A DNA stretch of 47,015 bases from Mycobacterium innocens. GTDB lineage: Bacteria > Actinomycetota > Actinomycetes > Mycobacteriales > Mycobacteriaceae. The notes under the pieces were generated by a model that was given only the letters and a program-made list of their open reading frames with translations, made no database searches and was not told the origin of the DNA. The translations under genes and the position numbers were made by a program. Shown here in pieces: positions 1-8,528 of the stretch. Position 1 is the stretch's first letter. Every line of letters starts with the position of its first letter. Location of the stretch: contig NZ_UPHQ01000274.1 of the NCBI RefSeq assembly GCF_900566055.1, positions 1 through 47,015 on the forward strand, given 5' to 3'.

Positions 1-205
1 CGCCCAGTTCTGCGGCGCTGGCTTGGCGGGCCAGGTGGTTGATCAGCTGATGCTCGGGCACGGGTAGGCGGCGGCGCACGGTTTCGCAGCGCCCCAGCAG
101 CGTCAACCACTGCGCGGTGCTCAACGCATCAAAGTTCAGGCCCATCACCGCATCCAGCGCCGCATCCAACCCGTCGAAGGCCGCCGTGATCGCCTGCCAA
201 TCCAT
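1..205 (-). CDS. 13E12-repeat / DUF222 family protein, N-terminal fragment (cut by window edge)
   Basis: The reverse strand reads an open frame from an ATG at 205 to the left edge, about 68 codons. It begins MDWQAITAAFDGLDAALDAV and continues through LSTAQWLTLLGRCETVRRRL to a segment resembling PEHQLINHLARQA. This is the typical start of the actinobacterial DUF222/13E12 family, which usually carries a C-terminal HNH nuclease domain; here that part lies outside the window. These genes are multicopy in mycobacteria and are often associated with repeats or mobile DNA. Their function is not established. The family call rests on the N-terminal pattern only. Confidence 0.7.
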   Translation of the reverse strand, partial: MDWQAITAAFDGLDAALDAVMGLNFDALSTAQWLTLLGRCETVRRRLPVPEHQLINHLARQASAAELG

Positions 206-562
206 GAACCCAACCTATCGGCGGGCACCGACAAAAACCGGGCAGAAACCGACTGCCCAACAACCGATTCCACATTTCACCCACAGCGAACAACGCACCG
301 GGTTCGCCGGTGCCACCGCAACCAACACACCGCTCCGACAATCGATCTCATCACCCCCAACGCCAACGTGAGCCACACCCGCCACACCGGCCACCGGAAA
401 GACCAACACCCAATGTGCCCACCTATCCGCGACAACCCCAGCAGCGCAACGGATCTGTCGCTACAAGCCGGGCACAACGCCTACCCCCAACACTTGGTGA
501 CGCAAGTGACTCAAGTGACTCAAGTGACCAGACCCAGGCCGCCCCAACGGCTCAGCGGCCGA
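206..562. other. Intergenic stretch, no gene supported
   Basis: This 357-bp stretch separates the 13E12 start from the P450 stop, with both genes on the minus strand. Open frames here are short, low in complexity and rich in Pro, Arg and His, as expected for shadow frames in GC-rich DNA. The only structure I see is a short tandem repeat at 503-529. It probably contains the promoter of the 13E12 gene, but no convincing -10/-35 pair is visible. Confidence 0.5.
503..529. repeat. 9-bp tandem repeat, three copies
   Basis: Three consecutive copies of CAAGTGACT (the last ends in CC rather than CT), preceded by a related GTGACG. The unit is 9 bp, so copies could be gained or lost without frame consequences. 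It lies about 35 bp downstream of the P450 stop codon. Confidence 0.7.
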
Positions 563-1807
563 CTAGATCACGACGGACAACGTCTGGAGCCCGCGCAGCG
601 TGACGTTCGTTTTGTACTGCGGCTCATCGGCCAACCTGGCGCCGGGGAATCGTGCGGTGATCGCCGACAACGCCACACCGGCTTCCAACCGCGCCAGTGG
701 GGCGCCCAGGCAGTAGTGTGCCCCATAGCCAAAACCCAAGTGCCGCAACGGCCCACGATCCGGGTCGAAGGTGTCTGGTCGGTCGTACTCGGCGGGATCG
801 CGATGCGCCGCCGCCAGCAGCAGCATCATCGTGTCACCCTTAGCCACCGAGATGTTCCCAATCGCCATGTCGTCGCCCGCAATTCGGCCGACCAGTTGCA
901 CCGGCGGGTCGTAGCGCATGGTTTCCTCGATGACCGCCGGCGCCCCGGCAGCGTCGGCGCCCAGCGCAACCCAGTGCCGGCGATCGCGCAACAGCGCCAA
1001 GATGGCGTTGCCGATCAGGTTCACCGTGGTCTCGTGTCCGGCGACCAGCAGCAGCATGCAGGTCGACACGATCTCCTCCTGGGTCAACTGATCGCCGGAC
1101 TCCTCTACCGCGATAAGGCCGGACATCAAGTCGTCGCCGGGCTGCGACCGGCGCCTCGCGATCAGCCCGCGCAGATACTCGCGTAGCCAGGTGCCGGCCG
1201 CCAGCCGGTCGGAGAAGTCCTCGGAATGCTGGCCGGTGAAGGTGAGAAACGGGTCCAGCGACTGCGCCAGCAATGCCGATGCCCGGCTGAATTGCGGCTC
1301 GTCTTCCAGCGGCACCCCGAGCAGCCGGCAGATCACCGCCACCGGCAATGGATAGGCGAAGTCGCCGACCACGTCGAAACGGCCCTTCTCGGCGATCCCG
1401 TCCAGTAATCCGTCCACCAGCGCACCGATGTCGGGTCGCAATGCGTTCACCACCTTCGGAGCGAAGGCCTTACTGACCAGCTTGCGCAGCCGGGTGTGAT
1501 CGGGTGGATCGAGAAACAAGAAGCCGGGCGGGATTTCGGGGTCCGGAACCGGTGCACTCGGCGCCTGCCGCCGGCCGATCTTCGACTTGGACCGGTCGCT
1601 GCTCGACGACGGGTGCCGCAGCACCTCGTCGCAGTCGTGATAGGTCGAAAAGAGGACGAAGTCGGCCTCCGGCAGCTGCAGCGGCCCATGGTCACGAAGC
1701 TGCGCACACACCGGATACGGGTTGGCCCGGATCGCGGGGTCCAGCAGTTGCAGCAGCAATGCCTGCGGTTCGGCATATTCGGTGGGCGCCAGGGGCCGCG
1801 TCGTCAT
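563..1807 (-). CDS. Cytochrome P450
   Basis: Heme-thiolate monooxygenase of 414 residues, typical for soluble bacterial class I P450s, which take electrons from ferredoxin. The I-helix oxygen-binding motif AGHETT, the K-helix ExxR (ETMR) and the heme-binding loop FGYGAHYCLG are all present; the thiolate cysteine is about residue 366. The start is the ATG at 1807, giving MTTRPLAPTEYAEPQ; the frame extends further upstream but that extension is not P450-like. It is divergent from the decayed DUF2330 gene. No redox partner lies next to it. The substrate and CYP subfamily cannot be told from sequence alone; a lipid or sterol-like substrate would fit the neighbourhood but is a guess. Confidence 0.93.
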   Translation of the reverse strand: MTTRPLAPTEYAEPQALLLQLLDPAIRANPYPVCAQLRDHGPLQLPEADFVLFSTYHDCDEVLRHPSSSSDRSKSKIGRRQAPSAPVPDPEIPPGFLFLDPPDHTRLRKLVSKAFAPKVVNALRPDIGALVDGLLDGIAEKGRFDVVGDFAYPLPVAVICRLLGVPLEDEPQFSRASALLAQSLDPFLTFTGQHSEDFSDRLAAGTWLREYLRGLIARRRSQPGDDLMSGLIAVEESGDQLTQEEIVSTCMLLLVAGHETTVNLIGNAILALLRDRRHWVALGADAAGAPAVIEETMRYDPPVQLVGRIAGDDMAIGNISVAKGDTMMLLLAAAHRDPAEYDRPDTFDPDRGPLRHLGFGYGAHYCLGAPLARLEAGVALSAITARFPGARLADEPQYKTNVTLRGLQTLSVVI

Positions 1808-1887
1808 GCTGACATTGTGCCCGTACCTCGCGTGCGCCCCGGTCAAAGTGGGTGGCCGCGACCAGGGCGGCGCGTAGCATCTGCGGC

Positions 1888-2499
1888 ATGGCGGTGCTAC
1901 GCGTCTGCCGGTTGGTGTTCGTCGTTGGTCTGCTGGTATCGGTGACCCTGGCGACCACGGTGCTGGCCTGGCCATGCCTGCGCGTGCGGCGCGGCGATCG
2001 CTCCGGGTGGCGCCCACGAAACCATGAATCATGAAGTGGCACTGGCGCATTGGGATGGGACTACCGAGACCATCGTGATGCGGCTCGCGTTGGACGCCAC
2101 AACCGATAGCGTCGCCCTGGTGATTCCGACCCCCACGCCGGCGACCCTCACCGAGGCGGACAAGGCAACCTTCGTGGAGTTGGACGCGTTGACAGCACCG
2201 CCGGCCAGGTTCGTGACCCGGTGCTGCGGGAACTGGCCGGCAACCACGGGTCCTATCTGACCAAGACTCAGGTCGACGTGTACCAAACGTCGCAAATCTC
2301 TTCGGATTTCACGTTCGGCAACGCGCCCGACGACGACGCTTACCGGCAACTGGTCGTCGCCTACGACAACGTCGCCATCCCGATCGTGGTGATCCTGTTC
2401 GCCGGATTCCTGATGGCTGTCATCGTGGCGGAGGTGGTTTTGTTCGTGGTCTTCCGGCGACGCGGGCTTGGTCAGCGGCGCAGAAATTTCACGATGTAG
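1888..2499 (+). pseudogene. Decayed DUF2330 membrane-protein gene (frameshift plus internal deletion)
   Basis: Three fragments of one secreted, membrane-anchored protein lie in order. The first (ATG at 1888) is a signal-peptide-like segment. A frame change near 1960-1975 leads into ACACGAAIAPGGAHETMNHE followed by LAHWDGTTETIVMRLALD, which is the conserved N-terminus of DUF2330. After ALTAPPARFVTR, around 2215, the sequence jumps to a C-terminal piece (LRELAGNHGSYLTKTQVDV) ending in a hydrophobic helix near 2380-2450. The large central part typical of DUF2330 proteins is missing, so this is a deletion as well as a frameshift. Its 3' end overlaps the convergent dehalogenase gene by 28 bp. Function of the intact family is not well established. 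Confidence 0.75.
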
Positions 2500-3377
2500 T
2501 CGGCCAGCTCTTCGCCGGCGTCCTCTTGCAGAAAATGGCCGGCGCCGTGCACCACCGGGTGATCGACGCCCTGCGCACCGCGCATCTCACGCTTGAAGAT
2601 CTCGGCCATCGGCCCGGTGATGGGGTCGCTGTCGCTGAACGCCACCAGCATCGGCGTCGGACTCACACACAGTTTCGTCCAGGCCGTCTTGTTCGCCGCT
2701 GCCGCCGGGTCGTCCGGGGCGGTCGGCACCAAGCCGGGCATGGCGCGCGGGCCGGCACAGTAGTCGTCATCGGGAAATGGAGCGTCATAGCCGGCACGCA
2801 CCGCGTCACTCATCTGTCGCCGGCATCCCCCCTGTACGAACCAGCCGATGTCCAGCTTCGGCGCGGTCTGGATCGCTTCCCGGAAGCGCCACCAGATCTC
2901 GGCCATCGGTTGCTCTCCGTTGGGCAGTCCGGTGTTGGCGACGACCAGCCGCGCGAAGCGCTCGGGATGTTCGGCGGCCAGCCGCAATCCGATCAGCCCG
3001 CCCCAGTCCTGTCCGACCAGGGTCACGTTGCGCAGGTCCAGCACGTCGAAAGCCAGCGCGCGCATCCACTCGACATGACGCGCATAGCTGTGGTCTTCGC
3101 GACGGGTCGGCTTATCCGAACGGCCGAAACCGACCAGATCCGGGCAGATGACACGATGGCCCGCGGCGGCCAGGACCGGAATCATCTTGCGGTACAGATA
3201 GAACCATGACGGCTCGCCATGCAGCATCAGCACGGGGTCGGCGCGGTCCGGCCCGTCTTGCACCCAGGCGACCCGCAGGGTCCCGCCTTCGCCGTCGGGC
3301 AACTCGCAATACCTTGGCGCGTAAGGAAAGTCAGGGAGGTCGTCGAACCGCTCGTCGGGTGTGCGCAATGTCTGCAT
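2472..3377 (-). CDS. dhmA: Haloalkane dehalogenase (DhmA-like)
   Basis: Alpha/beta-hydrolase of about 301 residues that would cleave carbon-halogen bonds in haloalkanes; the natural substrate in mycobacteria is unknown. The oxyanion/halide loop HGEPSW is at about 53-58, the nucleophile is Asp124 in GQDWGG, and the general-base His lies in HGAGHFLQED near the C-terminus. It resembles M. tuberculosis Rv2296 throughout (LRTPD start, FGRSDKPTR, GYDAPFPD). The ATG at 3377 gives the same MxxLRTPD start and near-identical length. An in-frame GTG at 3398 overlaps the NUDIX stop codon (GTGA) and has a GAGGG upstream, so it is an alternative. It is probably co-transcribed with the NUDIX gene. Confidence 0.88.
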   Translation of the reverse strand: MQTLRTPDERFDDLPDFPYAPRYCELPDGEGGTLRVAWVQDGPDRADPVLMLHGEPSWFYLYRKMIPVLAAAGHRVICPDLVGFGRSDKPTRREDHSYARHVEWMRALAFDVLDLRNVTLVGQDWGGLIGLRLAAEHPERFARLVVANTGLPNGEQPMAEIWWRFREAIQTAPKLDIGWFVQGGCRRQMSDAVRAGYDAPFPDDDYCAGPRAMPGLVPTAPDDPAAAANKTAWTKLCVSPTPMLVAFSDSDPITGPMAEIFKREMRGAQGVDHPVVHGAGHFLQEDAGEELADYIVKFLRR

Positions 3378-3394
3378 CATGCGAACATACGCCG

Positions 3395-3880
3395 TCACGA
3401 ACCCTCGCTTAAGCCTGCCACCGACGGCTGTGCCATCAGCCGGTCAAGGAATGCCCGCTGCCCCTTGAGCAGCTTGGTACGCGCCTGCGCCACCGGAAAC
3501 CAGCCGACCCGGTCGACCTCGGGGAACGCTCGCACCGTGCCGGACCCCTTCGGCCACTCCAGCTCGAAGGTGTTGCTGCGCACGTCGGTGATGTCGAGGT
3601 CGGCTTCGATTGCGAAGACGGTGACCACTTTGCCGCTCGGTTGTTTCACCACGCCCAGGTCGATTCGCGGCCCGTCCGGAACCGGCAAGCCCAGCTCCTC
3701 GGTGAACTCCCGCCGGGCCGCCCGCCAGGGGTCGTCGCCGTCGGGGTATTCCCCTTTCGGAATCGACCACGCCCCATCGTCTTTGCGCGCCCAGAACGGG
3801 CCACCGGGATGCGCGATGAGGACGTCGACGACGCCGGCCGGTGCCCGATACAGCAGCAAACCGGCGCTGAGTCTGGGCAT
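3395..3880 (-). CDS. NUDIX hydrolase
   Basis: Single-domain NUDIX protein of 161 residues that would hydrolyse a nucleoside diphosphate linked to another moiety. The Nudix box spans about residues 43-65 (GEYPDGDD...RREFTEELGL). The usual Glu after GX5 is Asp49 here, while the catalytic REFTEE core is intact. The N-terminal strand SAGLLLYR and FWARKDDGAWSIPKGEY resemble a mycobacterial subgroup without a defined substrate. It lies 11 bp downstream of the WS/DGAT gene and abuts the dehalogenase, so the three minus-strand genes likely form one transcript. Confidence 0.88.
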   Translation of the reverse strand: MPRLSAGLLLYRAPAGVVDVLIAHPGGPFWARKDDGAWSIPKGEYPDGDDPWRAARREFTEELGLPVPDGPRIDLGVVKQPSGKVVTVFAIEADLDITDVRSNTFELEWPKGSGTVRAFPEVDRVGWFPVAQARTKLLKGQRAFLDRLMAQPSVAGLSEGS

Positions 3881-3891
3881 CCGGGTGATCC

Positions 3892-5253
3892 TCAGACTCC
3901 GACGGCCTGCTCCAGATCCTTCAGCGACGATTCCAGGTGGAGCAGCAGCCGCTGTAGGTGCGGCACGCTACGACGGCAACCGACCAGTCCGAAGTCGAGA
4001 TTGCCCGCGTTGTTCACCAGGGTGATGTTCAGCGCTTGGCCGTCGGGGATGTTGGACATCGGGTAGCTGCCATCGAGCCGGGCGCCGCCGTAGTACAGCG
4101 GATCTGTCCCGCCCGGCACGTTGGAAATGACGATGTTGAACGGCGGCGGCACCGTCGACAGGAAGCCCGGTATGCCCGCCAACGTCAACGGCGCCATGTG
4201 TAGCGCGGACAGCGCGAGCACCTGCAGTTGCGGCAACTCGGCGAGCACCTTCTTGTTGGCGCGCATCGACTCGCTGATGATCTTGATCCGCTCCGCGGGG
4301 TCCTCGACGTGAGTGCCGAGGTTGCACAGTAGGCTGCCGACCTTGTTGCCGCCGCCGTCGGCATCGTCTTTGGAGCGCAGGCTCACCGGGACCATCGCGA
4401 TCAGCGGAGTGCCGGGCAGCGCGCCCTGTTCGATCAGGTAATACCGCAGCGCGCCGGCGCACATCGCCAGGACGGCATCGTTGACGGTGACCCCGGCTGC
4501 CTGCTTGACGGCCTTGACGCGCTCCAGCGACCAGGATTGCGCAGCGCACCGGCGCGCTCCGCCGATCTTGACGTTGAACATGGTGTGCGGCGCCGCAAAC
4601 GGCAGCGTCAACTGCTGCTGGAACAGGGCGGCGCGGGCCAGCTTCAAAGTCGAAGGGGCAAGGCCCACAACCGATCCGGCCAGCTTGACCAGTGAGCTGA
4701 ACGGAGATGACGATCCGCCGGACGGCGGGCGCGTCGGCCGGGGCAGATTCCACATCGCCCGCACCTCGGTGTCGTCCGGGTCGGTCGACAGGGTGCGCTG
4801 CATCAGCTTCATCGCGGACACACCGTCGATCAGGGCATGATGCATCTTGGTGTACATCGCGAACCGGCCGTCGTTGAGCCCCTCCACCACGTACAGTTCC
4901 CACAGCGGGCGATGCCGGTCCAGCAGGCTGGTGTGCAGCCTCGAGGTCAGCTCCAGCAGGTCGCGGACCCGTCCCGGGGACGGCAGGGCGGAGCGGCGGA
5001 CGTGGTAGTCCATGTCGATCTCGTCGTCGTAAGCCCACGCCAAACGGGCGATTCCACCCCCGATCGTCGCGGGGTGTTTACGGAACGTGGGCTGGAATTC
5101 CTCGTTGGCAACCAGAGCGTCGTAGAACTGCCGCACGAACTCCGGACCCGCCCCCTGCGGCGGCTCGAACAACGACAAGCCGCCCACGTGCATGGGATGC
5201 TCCCGCGATTCGGCGAACAGGAACATCGAGTCGTTGGGCATCATCAATTCCAT
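3892..5253 (-). CDS. Wax ester synthase / diacylglycerol acyltransferase (WS/DGAT), copy 1
   Basis: Triacylglycerol- or wax-ester-forming acyltransferase of 453 residues, expected at the membrane or lipid-body surface, using acyl-CoA and diacylglycerol or fatty alcohol. The catalytic HHxxxDG motif is HHALIDG at 138-144. The N-terminal acceptor domain starts MELMMPNDSMFLFAESREHP and the C-terminal DUF1298-type domain contains VISNVPG and LNITLVNNAGNLDFG. It closely resembles copy 2 at 22538-23896, the position-equivalent of M. tuberculosis Rv3740c. The upstream region (5254-5300) is AT-richer with a TTTAAT element and a small CAACTTTGTTG palindrome. It probably heads an operon with the NUDIX and dehalogenase genes. 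Confidence 0.93.
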   Translation of the reverse strand: MELMMPNDSMFLFAESREHPMHVGGLSLFEPPQGAGPEFVRQFYDALVANEEFQPTFRKHPATIGGGIARLAWAYDDEIDMDYHVRRSALPSPGRVRDLLELTSRLHTSLLDRHRPLWELYVVEGLNDGRFAMYTKMHHALIDGVSAMKLMQRTLSTDPDDTEVRAMWNLPRPTRPPSGGSSSPFSSLVKLAGSVVGLAPSTLKLARAALFQQQLTLPFAAPHTMFNVKIGGARRCAAQSWSLERVKAVKQAAGVTVNDAVLAMCAGALRYYLIEQGALPGTPLIAMVPVSLRSKDDADGGGNKVGSLLCNLGTHVEDPAERIKIISESMRANKKVLAELPQLQVLALSALHMAPLTLAGIPGFLSTVPPPFNIVISNVPGGTDPLYYGGARLDGSYPMSNIPDGQALNITLVNNAGNLDFGLVGCRRSVPHLQRLLLHLESSLKDLEQAVGV

Positions 5254-5352
5254 GCACTAATTAAAGCGTGTCGAACAACTTTGTTGCCTGTTCAGCATCG
5301 CCCTATGGCCGCAGCGGGCGGTTATCCGGCGGACGGGCTCGTGGTCATGGTC

Positions 5353-5373
5353 CCAGTTGAACCTCGCAACTGG
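5353..5373. promoter_or_regulatory. Short inverted repeat, possible operator
   Basis: CCAGTT and AACTGG are separated by nine bases. They lie in the divergent region between the WS/DGAT gene and the broken isochorismatase-family gene. A second small inverted pair, AGACC and GGTCT, lies about 30 bp further on. Arms are short, so chance occurrence is possible. Confidence 0.25.
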
Positions 5374-5447
5374 TTTGCGGATGCGGGTCGCCCGAGGTTC
5401 TGGTAGACCTTACACACCACGGTCTGTGCCCGACGTGAGGAGATTGG

Positions 5448-5730
5448 ATGGGCGCAGAACTAGTGCCGCTGGGCGCGGTGGCGGCGACAGCATGGCGGGT
5501 GTCGGAAGATCTCGTTGACACCGTCCGCAACACACCCCATCCGCGCCCCGTCCGGCTTGCCGCCGAACCGCAGAACCTACCTATTGATCGATCTTTCCCG
5601 AACCGGGATTGTGGTGATCGATATGCAGAACGATTTCTGCGCAACAGGTGGCTGGCTCGACCACATCGGCGTTGACATCACGCCTGTCCGCAAACCCATC
5701 AGTCCCCTCAGTGGCTTGCTGCCCGCATGA
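5448..5730 (+). pseudogene. Broken isochorismatase-family (cysteine hydrolase) gene, N-terminal remnant
   Basis: A good ribosome-binding site (GAGGAG) precedes the ATG at 5448. The first frame gives a leader ending AAEPQNLPID. A frame change at about 5581-5592 leads into IDLSRTGIVVIDMQNDFCAT and then GGWLDHIGVDITPVRKPI before a stop at 5728. VIDMQNDF with its catalytic Asp is the hallmark start of isochorismatase-like hydrolases. The frameshift matches a 4-bp tandem duplication (GATCGATC where GATC would keep frame). The rest of the domain, including the catalytic Lys and Cys, is absent, so the gene is truncated as well as shifted. Confidence 0.72.
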
Positions 5731-5764
5731 TCATTCGAAGGCCTGCGCAGGGGGCGCCGCACCG

Positions 5765-6841
5765 TCAGAACATCGCCGCGGAGCCGACTTCCGGGTGGCG
5801 GCGCATGAAGTCCACGAGCCGGTCGACGTAGCCGGTGAACGGCGGGGGCCCGACCGGGCCGTCGGCGAGGTCGGCGCGGCAATGGTCGGTCAAGTAGAAA
5901 GTGGGATGGGTGAAATAGTCGACCGCCTCCGGCGGGATCCGCATCAACCGGTAGAGCCCAGGAACGTGCGCCAACGAGCCCTTCGCCAGCTTGCGGGGTA
6001 GCGGAATCTTGACCAGTTGCCGGCCGGTCACCCGGGCCAGCACGTCGGTCATCTCCTCGACCGTGAGCGGTTGGGGATCGGCCAGGTGATAGGTGCGGCC
6101 CTCGGAAATGGCCAGCCCACTCAAATAACTCACCGCGTCAACGACGAAGTCACGCGGGACCACGTTCACCCGCGTCATGGTGGGATCTCCCGCCACCGGC
6201 AGGATCGCGTGCCGGGGCTGCCGCAACAGCCACTGCATGACGAAGTAGGGCCCGTCGAACTTCTGCGTCTCACCCGTTCGGCTGTCACCGACCACGATCG
6301 AGGGCCGATAGATGGTCGCCGGCATCCCGGCCGACATCCGCCATCTCACGTCCGCCTCGGCGAGATGCTTGGTCTCCTCGTAATAGTTGTTGAACGACGC
6401 ACCCACTTCCAGGTCGTCCTCGCCGAACGGGCCGGCGTAACGTCCGCTGACGTAGCAGGTGCTGAAGTAGTGCAGCCGGGTCAGGCTGGGACACTGATCA
6501 AGTGCGTCAAGGACGTTGCGGGTGCCGTCGACGTTGATCCGGACCGCCGCCTCGCGAGCGACCGCCAGATCGTATGCGGCGGCCAGGTGCCACGCCTCGG
6601 TGACTTCGCTCAGTGCGCCCGCCGCAAGGCCGAGCCCGGGTTGGGTGATGTCGCCCTCGACCAGCTCGATCCGCCCGCTCACCGACGGTTCGGCAGCGCT
6701 GAGTTCGGCCACGCGGCGCTTGGCCAGGGTGGCGAATTTGGACTGCACGAGACAGATTGCCGTGCTGTCCGTGCGTTTGAGGATGCGCGGTAGTAACGCA
6801 CTGCCGAGAAAGCCGGGGAACCCGGTCATCAATACGGTCAT
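5765..6841 (-). CDS. SDR family NAD(P)-dependent reductase, male-sterility / acyl-CoA-reductase-like
   Basis: Extended short-chain dehydrogenase of 358 residues. The Rossmann glycine motif TGFPGFLG lies at about 6-13, the active-site pair is Tyr154/Lys158 (YEETK), and STCYVSG precedes it. The pattern matches the NAD-binding 4 (male sterility) family, which includes thioester reductases forming aldehydes or alcohols from acyl-CoA or acyl-ACP. The ATG at 6841 is preceded by AGGAG at a 7-base spacing; the upstream extension of the frame is not conserved in character. A fatty-aldehyde or fatty-alcohol role beside a WS/DGAT would make chemical sense, but this is inference. It is divergent from the acyltransferase gene. 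Confidence 0.85.
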   Translation of the reverse strand: MTVLMTGFPGFLGSALLPRILKRTDSTAICLVQSKFATLAKRRVAELSAAEPSVSGRIELVEGDITQPGLGLAAGALSEVTEAWHLAAAYDLAVAREAAVRINVDGTRNVLDALDQCPSLTRLHYFSTCYVSGRYAGPFGEDDLEVGASFNNYYEETKHLAEADVRWRMSAGMPATIYRPSIVVGDSRTGETQKFDGPYFVMQWLLRQPRHAILPVAGDPTMTRVNVVPRDFVVDAVSYLSGLAISEGRTYHLADPQPLTVEEMTDVLARVTGRQLVKIPLPRKLAKGSLAHVPGLYRLMRIPPEAVDYFTHPTFYLTDHCRADLADGPVGPPPFTGYVDRLVDFMRRHPEVGSAAMF

Positions 6842-7017
6842 CGCCACACTCCTGCCCACTTGTGCGATGTCGTGGTTTAGACCAGACGCTACCGATTCGC
6901 GGAGTTGCCGACGGGGGACTTTAGACCTCGCAACCGCAGCCATTGGTCCTCGGTCGAAGCGCCGGGGCGGGAGGATAATCGAGTCACCGGCACTTCGACT
7001 ACTGATGGGCAGAAGAC

Positions 7018-7824
7018 GTGAGCGGCAATGGGATTGATGGCTCCGAGATGGCCAAGTGGGATCCGGCCTTCACCAAGGCGTTGATCGGCGCGGTCACCCC
7101 GCTCATCAAGCGCTGGTTCCGGGCCGAAGTGCGCGGCCTGGAATCATTTCCCCCGACCGGTGGCGCTCTGCTGGTGTCCAACCACTCCGGCGGGGTGTTG
7201 ACGCCCGACTGGAACGTGCTTGCGCCCGCCTTCTACGGCAGGTTCGGCTACGGTCGTCCGCTGTACACCCTTGCCCACTATGGGGTTTTCTTCACCCCGT
7301 TCCGCGCGGCGCTGGGCCGCCTCGGCGTCATGCACGCCAATCGGGACAACGCGCTCAAGGCGCTGCGTTCGGGAGCGGTCGTGCTGGCATTTCCCGGCGG
7401 TGACTACGACGCATTCCGGCCGACATTGGCGCAGAACGTCATCGACTTCGGCGGTCGCACCGGATACGTCAGGACAGCCATGCAGGCCGGCGTACCGATC
7501 GTGCCCGCGGTCTCCATCGGCGGCCAGGAAACCCAGCTCTTCGTCACCCGCGGCAACTGGCTGGCAAAGCACTTGGGGCTCAAACGAATTCGCATCGAGA
7601 TCCTGCCGGTCACCATCGGCCTACCGTTCGGCCTGACGGTGTTCTTCCCGGCCAATATGCCGCTGCCCGCCAAAATCATCTACCAGGTGCTGGAGCCGAT
7701 CGACGTCGCCGCCCAATTCGGCAATGACGCTGAGCCGGCGCAGGTCGACGCCCATGTGCGTTCGGTGATGCAAGCCGCGCTCGACGAACTGGGCCACCAG
7801 CGCCGGGTCCCCGTACTGGGCTGA
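7018..7824 (+). CDS. Lysophospholipid acyltransferase-like protein (PlsC family)
   Basis: Protein of 268 residues with the PlsC-type acyltransferase fold. NHSGG with His56 and a following Asp64 forms the catalytic pair, but the spacing is H-x7-D rather than the usual H-x4-D. LAFPGGDYDAFRP and GVPIVPAVSIGG are typical of the mycobacterial/eukaryotic DGAT2-like branch. It would transfer an acyl chain to a lyso-lipid or other acceptor at the inner membrane. The GTG at 7018 is the first start; an internal ATG at 7048 is an alternative. It is single and divergent from the SDR gene. Confidence 0.88.
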   Translation: MSGNGIDGSEMAKWDPAFTKALIGAVTPLIKRWFRAEVRGLESFPPTGGALLVSNHSGGVLTPDWNVLAPAFYGRFGYGRPLYTLAHYGVFFTPFRAALGRLGVMHANRDNALKALRSGAVVLAFPGGDYDAFRPTLAQNVIDFGGRTGYVRTAMQAGVPIVPAVSIGGQETQLFVTRGNWLAKHLGLKRIRIEILPVTIGLPFGLTVFFPANMPLPAKIIYQVLEPIDVAAQFGNDAEPAQVDAHVRSVMQAALDELGHQRRVPVLG

Positions 7825-7966
7825 TCGATTGCCGGCCGGCACCCGGGCGATCTTCTTGGTGACGAAGGTCCTCGACTTGCAAACTTTTCTTCAATCTGAG
7901 CCGTGACGGCGTTACTATTCGCCCGTGTCACACTAGTTGACCACCACGATTGGTGAGGGGGCGCTA

Positions 7967-8371
7967 ATGCGTCGAGAACTCGCAGTAGCAGCGGTTGGAA
8001 TGGGGCTCGCCAGTGCCGGGTTTATGGGTAGTCCGCCCGCACAAGCCGACGACCCGCCCTACCACATCCTGAGCGCCCAGGATCTGTGCAACCTGGTGTG
8101 GCCAAGCTCGGAGGCGATGCCGGACCCGTCCAAACAGCCGCCCGCCGTCGGGCTCATCTGCGTGCGGCAGGGCGGGGCATTGCTCCGACTGGCCAGGGAC
8201 ATGCCGGCCATTTTCTCCAATTCGTTCACCCTGGAACCGGGCAAGGCTCCGGAATTGCCGAAGGGTTCGGTGCGCGTCAACCCGAATGATCCGCTCAGCG
8301 ACTGGATCATTCCGGACTGCTTCGTCCCCGACCGCATCGACTGCAATCCGAACGCGCCCGGGCACCGCTGA
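7967..8371 (+). CDS. Small secreted protein of unknown function
   Basis: A 134-residue protein with an Arg-containing N-terminus, a hydrophobic core and a cleavage-like site SPPAQA before DDPP at about residue 26, so it is probably exported by Sec. The mature part contains four cysteines (DLCNLVW, LICVRQGG, PDCFVPDRIDCNP), which could form disulfides outside the cell. ATG 7967 is preceded by GTGAGGGGG at a suitable distance; the longer frame upstream is not needed. I do not recognise the family. It faces the DUF732 gene, with a strong hairpin between their 3' ends. Confidence 0.75.
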   Translation: MRRELAVAAVGMGLASAGFMGSPPAQADDPPYHILSAQDLCNLVWPSSEAMPDPSKQPPAVGLICVRQGGALLRLARDMPAIFSNSFTLEPGKAPELPKGSVRVNPNDPLSDWIIPDCFVPDRIDCNPNAPGHR

Positions 8372-8528
8372 ATTACGACGCGCATTCCGGTCGGATAGCA
8401 CCTCAAAGGTCGGCCATCCGACCGGTCAGCCGTGACGCAAAAAGTCATCAATTCGGTACCCGTCCCATGCCGGATCCAACCGCGCTGCGAAACCCGCCAC
8501 AATCGTCGAGCGGGCAATGTCTGTACAA

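Noticed and set aside
503..529. CRISPR-like array
   Set aside because: Units are only 9 bp and contiguous with no spacers; the other tandem repeats in the window are also spacer-free.
2024..2260. Treating the DUF2330 N-terminal fragment as an independent small gene
   Set aside because: Its first residues continue upstream in the same frame as ACACGAAIAPGGAHET, so it is an internal part of a larger broken gene.
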